DNA of 64,000 nucleotides from Hemibagrus wyckioides (Eukaryota; Chordata; Actinopteri; Siluriformes; Bagridae). The stretch is taken from assembly GCF_019097595.1 (NCBI RefSeq), contig NC_080710.1, forward strand, positions 19,393,780 to 19,457,779, in the 5' to 3' direction. The translations under genes and the position numbers were made by a program. The notes beneath the pieces are model-generated. The model was not told the origin of the DNA. It worked only from the letters and a program-made list of their open reading frames with translations, and did not search any database. Numbering within the stretch: the first letter of the stretch is position 1; every line of letters begins with the position of its first letter. Shown one piece after another: positions 60,166 to 64,000 of the stretch.

Positions 60166-63100
60166 ACCTCAAGTGGCAAAATTACTCTTATGACTGATTT
60201 AGCAATAAAAGTATCAGTGTCTGTTGGAAGCCTTTTTAAAAATTACAGAGTGGTGAAAAGAGTACACTAAATAATTTAGTACAAAGGATTTCACTGAAAA
60301 TGATATTATCAGCATCAACTTTAGAAGAGTCTTTTACATGGTAGAACATTTTACATAATTTTAAGAATTTCTCAGTATATCCCTTTTTCAGTGCGACAGA
60401 GGCAGACTCTACAAGTCTAATGACCCATCTTAGATCAGATTCACTGGTATTCATCCGAACACATGCTTCAACGTAAAGGATAAGACAGATGGAAAATCTG
60501 AGTTAGCATGGTCAATAGCTCAAATTGACATAAAATATAAATTAAATATTATAAAAAATATAATTTTTCGACTCCACTTTGAGCACCTTGTTGATTGTCT
60601 ACTCTGTTAGGTTTAGTCCATCAACAACTGGAGAAAATTTCACATCATTGGCTTTCCGCAAAGGCTCTGACATCAAATTTAGTTTAAATACATATTTTCA
60701 GTAATGTGTGCAAGAGCATGCACAGCTTGACTACAGTTCTGTCATTTATTGTGAAAAAGTTTATTTGTACTTGCTAGGAAAATGTTGGTAAAGCCCACTA
60801 TATAGTGACAGTTGTACTAAATCTCATGCTAACAGCTATGAAACCAGGCATTGCTGATGGCTAGCAAATGTAGGCTTGTTGCTTCAGCAAGACCAGCTTA
60901 AGCAGAAAGATTTTGGTAATAAACCAGCATATCAGAGAAAAGTTATTAACAGTATAGGCTTGGACTTCTTTTAATTAATGGTAGTTGAGAGCATGAAATG
61001 CAATGCAATTTACTTGCTTGTTATTTTGCACTGCTAATAATCAGTACACTGCTATCTTTTCCAGTTGATTTGGGTTGGATATACAACTCTTTTCAGCCAG
61101 AAAAAAAACCCATCAAACTACAACGACAAGACCGCTCCTTTTCCCAAACATTTTTTGTTGCATTTATAAAGTGAAAAAAAATCATCCTAGATTTTTGTTT
61201 CATTCATTACTCAGATTGTAGAAACACACTTCCTACATTGCACATGTGTTTCTCTTTATTCCATGCACAACCAGAACTGAAACCTATAAGAAAATGCAGT
61301 TGCAATCAGTGTTGGTTGATTTAATAACACCACACAGCCACACTCTAGGCTTTATGATGAGGTTGCTTTGTATTTCACACAAATACTTTTCTTACATCTA
61401 AAAATGTAAGAAACGTTTCATAATACTTTTTTTTCTGCTTTGACTGTAGAATAGACAGGCTATCAAAATCCAAAAGTGAACCTTAAAAAGACAACGACCC
61501 AGGAAATGCCTCCAGAACTAATGCTTTTTGTTGTTGTTGTTTGCATACAAATTTGCATATAAAAATTAAATGACTGTGTGACTACAAAATTAATGACTTG
61601 CTTTCAATGTTTTATTTCATTTTTTATCAGTCTCATTGTTACGTTTTACTATTTACATTTTCATATAATACAATTTTCCTTAACACAGATCAAAGATAAT
61701 CCTGAGCCTAAGATTCTAATACAGAAAATACCATCAAATGCCACATGAAATAGCAGCAGCCTTTTACATTTATTTTATTGGCACAGAATATTTGCTCCTG
61801 TCAGGGCTGTGCTGTGTAAGTAAAACACTGAAATATTGTTTGTAGTTCTCTGTTCTGATTATGATGCATGAGCGCTCTCTGCAGAAGCATGCATCATATC
61901 TCTGGACTTTATGTTATAAATGTGCTAATTAGATGCAAGATGCGGAAACATGGTTGTGACATATCTTCCCCGACTGAATTGTGCCTGGCAAGGTTTGTTT
62001 TATTACTTTCCTAATGATGAGCCAACATGAGCTATGAAACCTGTAGATCTGACCTGTTTACTTAATGGAAAATGCAATTTTGCTTAATAATAATTGCCCT
62101 AACACCCTTAATGTATAGTGATCTCTATTGATCGCACATCCACCCAACTACAGACAGAGGAAAAAGAAAGAATACCCTCCTTCAAATCTATGTTTTTATT
62201 CATCAGGGCCTAAATAACAATTGATGTACATTCATCTTGGCATGATATGAATACACTCATGCATGCTCCAGAACACCAAACTGGCAAAGGTTCTGCTGTT
62301 ATAGAGGTAGTCACAGTTCTTGATGATTAGCTAATCCTGTGCATTTCATCAGTAACACCCTTACTGCTAATTACTGTCTTAATGACTGTGGTTTAAGAAA
62401 GGTGTACTTATTTTTTTTCCTGGTTACCTTTTGGGAAGAAATGACTACTTATTGAATTCGTGTGTGTGTGTGTGTGTGTGTGTTTTGGTCAAGTTGAAGT
62501 TTCTTTTTCCCATGATTGTATATTTCAGACAGTCATGATCCAGATTAGGACGGAAAGGTTACTTTACCTCTTAATTAAACTTAAATGAGTAGATACTGAC
62601 ATTTTACTATTTTCTTTTTCAAATGTGTTCGCCAAAGTGATTGACTAAACATGTCACAATACTTAGGAAGTTTTAATCTGTTGATTTACAACTGAACAAG
62701 ATACTATTCAGCCAAAGCATGCGTGCTCATTAGGCCTGCAAATATATCTGCATTAGAGATGTAAATTTGCCTGAATTAAAGCCTAGACCATGAAAATGAA
62801 TGATTGTGGAACCCAAAAACAAGACTGTGTCATTGCCCAAATACTTGCATTCTACATTTTCCTCTTTTATCCCTTCTGTATCTCTTCCTCTAAGCTTATT
62901 TATATTCATTACCATATAATATAGGTATATATTTCTTCAACAAACAAATTAATTTATTTATGATATGAGTTTACATTTTAAGGTGAGCCAATATTGTGAT
63001 ATTAAAATGACAGTCATTTCTCCACCAAATTCTATATGTAGAAATAAAGCTAAACCATTGTAGAGGTGCCTTCCATCATTTTCGATCTGTATTACTGAGG

Positions 63101-64000
63101 CAAAAGTCTGCAAAAGGACATTTTTGAATTCCTCAAGCAGGATTAGAGATGCAAACCCATTCTTTGCGCTCATGATAAAAAGCAAAAAGTGTCAATGGAA
63201 AAATCAATAAAATGTATGAGTGCTGGAAGGTGCAAAAATCAATGCTATGACTTTGCATTAATGTGGTTTTAGGATGGAGGAGATCATAGCAGCTCTGTGT
63301 GAAAATGGAAAGCTGGCACCTTCTTCATGATAGACTTTATCTACATTTTCAGCCTAACTTTACTGAATAGCTAAAGGTAATTTCTTACTAGCATAAATGA
63401 CTCAGTGTTTATCACACGCAGAACATGATTAAAAATGGGAAAGCCTGCAGTCTGGTGCAGCATGCTGCCCTGTGTTTCATAAACCCTTTGTCAGTCTTTT
63501 TATACTCACTCCACAATAGCCCTACCCTCCACACCAATTGTAACTATTTGGAATTGAAAATATGGTAAATCTGGTAATTAATAGTAATGGCAAGAAACTA
63601 CAACTACAATAAACCTTTGATGCACTTTTCCAAGATGCAGCTATATGTTACAGCTGAAGGAGATGACTAAGCTAGATGCATAATTATTGTTTTTCCTCCT
63701 GTATAAAGTGTTGAACTGTCTGAATAGCTGACTTTACATATTAAATCAAGTAGATCATTTTTTAAAAAGTAGATACAAAGACAGCTAAGGCAATGCTTTG
63801 GATTAATGACCTTCATAGAAGTTTATGCAGTGTTAGACAACTGCCTGAAACACCTGTGCAGCTAATGAGCTAATGTTGGTAGCGATGATCAACTGAAAAA
63901 CTCATGGGAGCTCATTACAAAGAAAACAGGACAGGGAAGTCTCACTTGACCATTCTCACAGCAACACATCAGTATGCAACAAATTTCACATATTTACAGT
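60166..64000. other. Unclassified non-coding stretch
   Basis: I recognise no repeat or exon apart from a (TG)n tract at 62,460-62,483. The 72-codon minus-strand frame at 60,236-60,454 (extendable to about 88 codons) has a fairly protein-like composition but no known relative. The 61,850-62,110 block resembles conserved non-coding DNA in wording. Confidence 0.5.
62460..62483 (+). repeat. (TG)n microsatellite
   Basis: About 12 TG units. Confidence 0.95.

Overview
This window looks like AT-rich vertebrate DNA from a ray-finned fish (teleost). The evidence is the interspersed repeats: several lineages of fish Tc1-like transposons, fish-type LINE fragments, a tRNA-derived SINE, a decayed Ty3/Gypsy element and many long microsatellites ((AC)n, (GATA)n, (TAA)n, (AAACT)n). 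Some repeat families resemble ones I associate with catfish/characin-type (ostariophysan) genomes, but I cannot fix the species. There is no operon-like gene packing, and I found no intact host protein-coding gene. The window is best read as a gene desert or as the interior of a very large intron or intergenic region.

Layout. 1-2,264: unclassified. 2,265-3,452: long non-coding retroposon. 3,890-4,190: LINE endonuclease fragment (-). 6,374-6,684: two weak candidate exons. 6,890-7,775: Tc1-like relic (-). 8,340-9,120: LTR-like piece and a dispersed repeat. 10,856-12,475: two different Tc1-like relics joined head to tail. 14,640-16,520: decayed Gypsy pol (-) with reverse transcriptase and integrase recognisable. 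17,040-17,400: LTR-like piece. 20,038-20,145: (AAACT)n. 24,775-25,540 and 30,430-30,820: endonuclease and C-terminal parts of one LINE family. 28,895-29,127: retroposon tail. 34,245-34,495: RTE-like tail. 34,886-35,084: a MITE with terminal inverted repeats. 37,900-38,170: Tc1-like fragment (-). 39,354-39,600: SINE with target-site duplication (-). 40,022-40,300: LINE C-terminus. 44,083-45,210: two Tc1-like relics. 46,005-46,330: LINE reverse-transcriptase fragment (-). 49,740-50,040: LTR-like. 51,743-52,835: Tc1-like relics with a nested retroposon. 55,205-56,521: dispersed repeats. 59,505-60,165: LINE 3' end. From 60,165 to the end I see essentially no recognisable repeat.

All transposase and reverse-transcriptase reading frames are broken by stops and frameshifts, so nothing here looks able to move by itself. 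At least five Tc1-like lineages (called A-E here) left pieces, in several cases side by side. That suggests repeated insertion into, or deletion between, older copies. I did not find a new biological system. The points most worth checking are the paired splice-bounded segments near 6.4-6.7 kb, the short MITE at 34.9 kb, the nested insertion at 52.06 kb and a 33-base near-identical repeat inside the Gypsy relic. Assignments rest on recognising translated motifs and remembered repeat consensus; no search was run.
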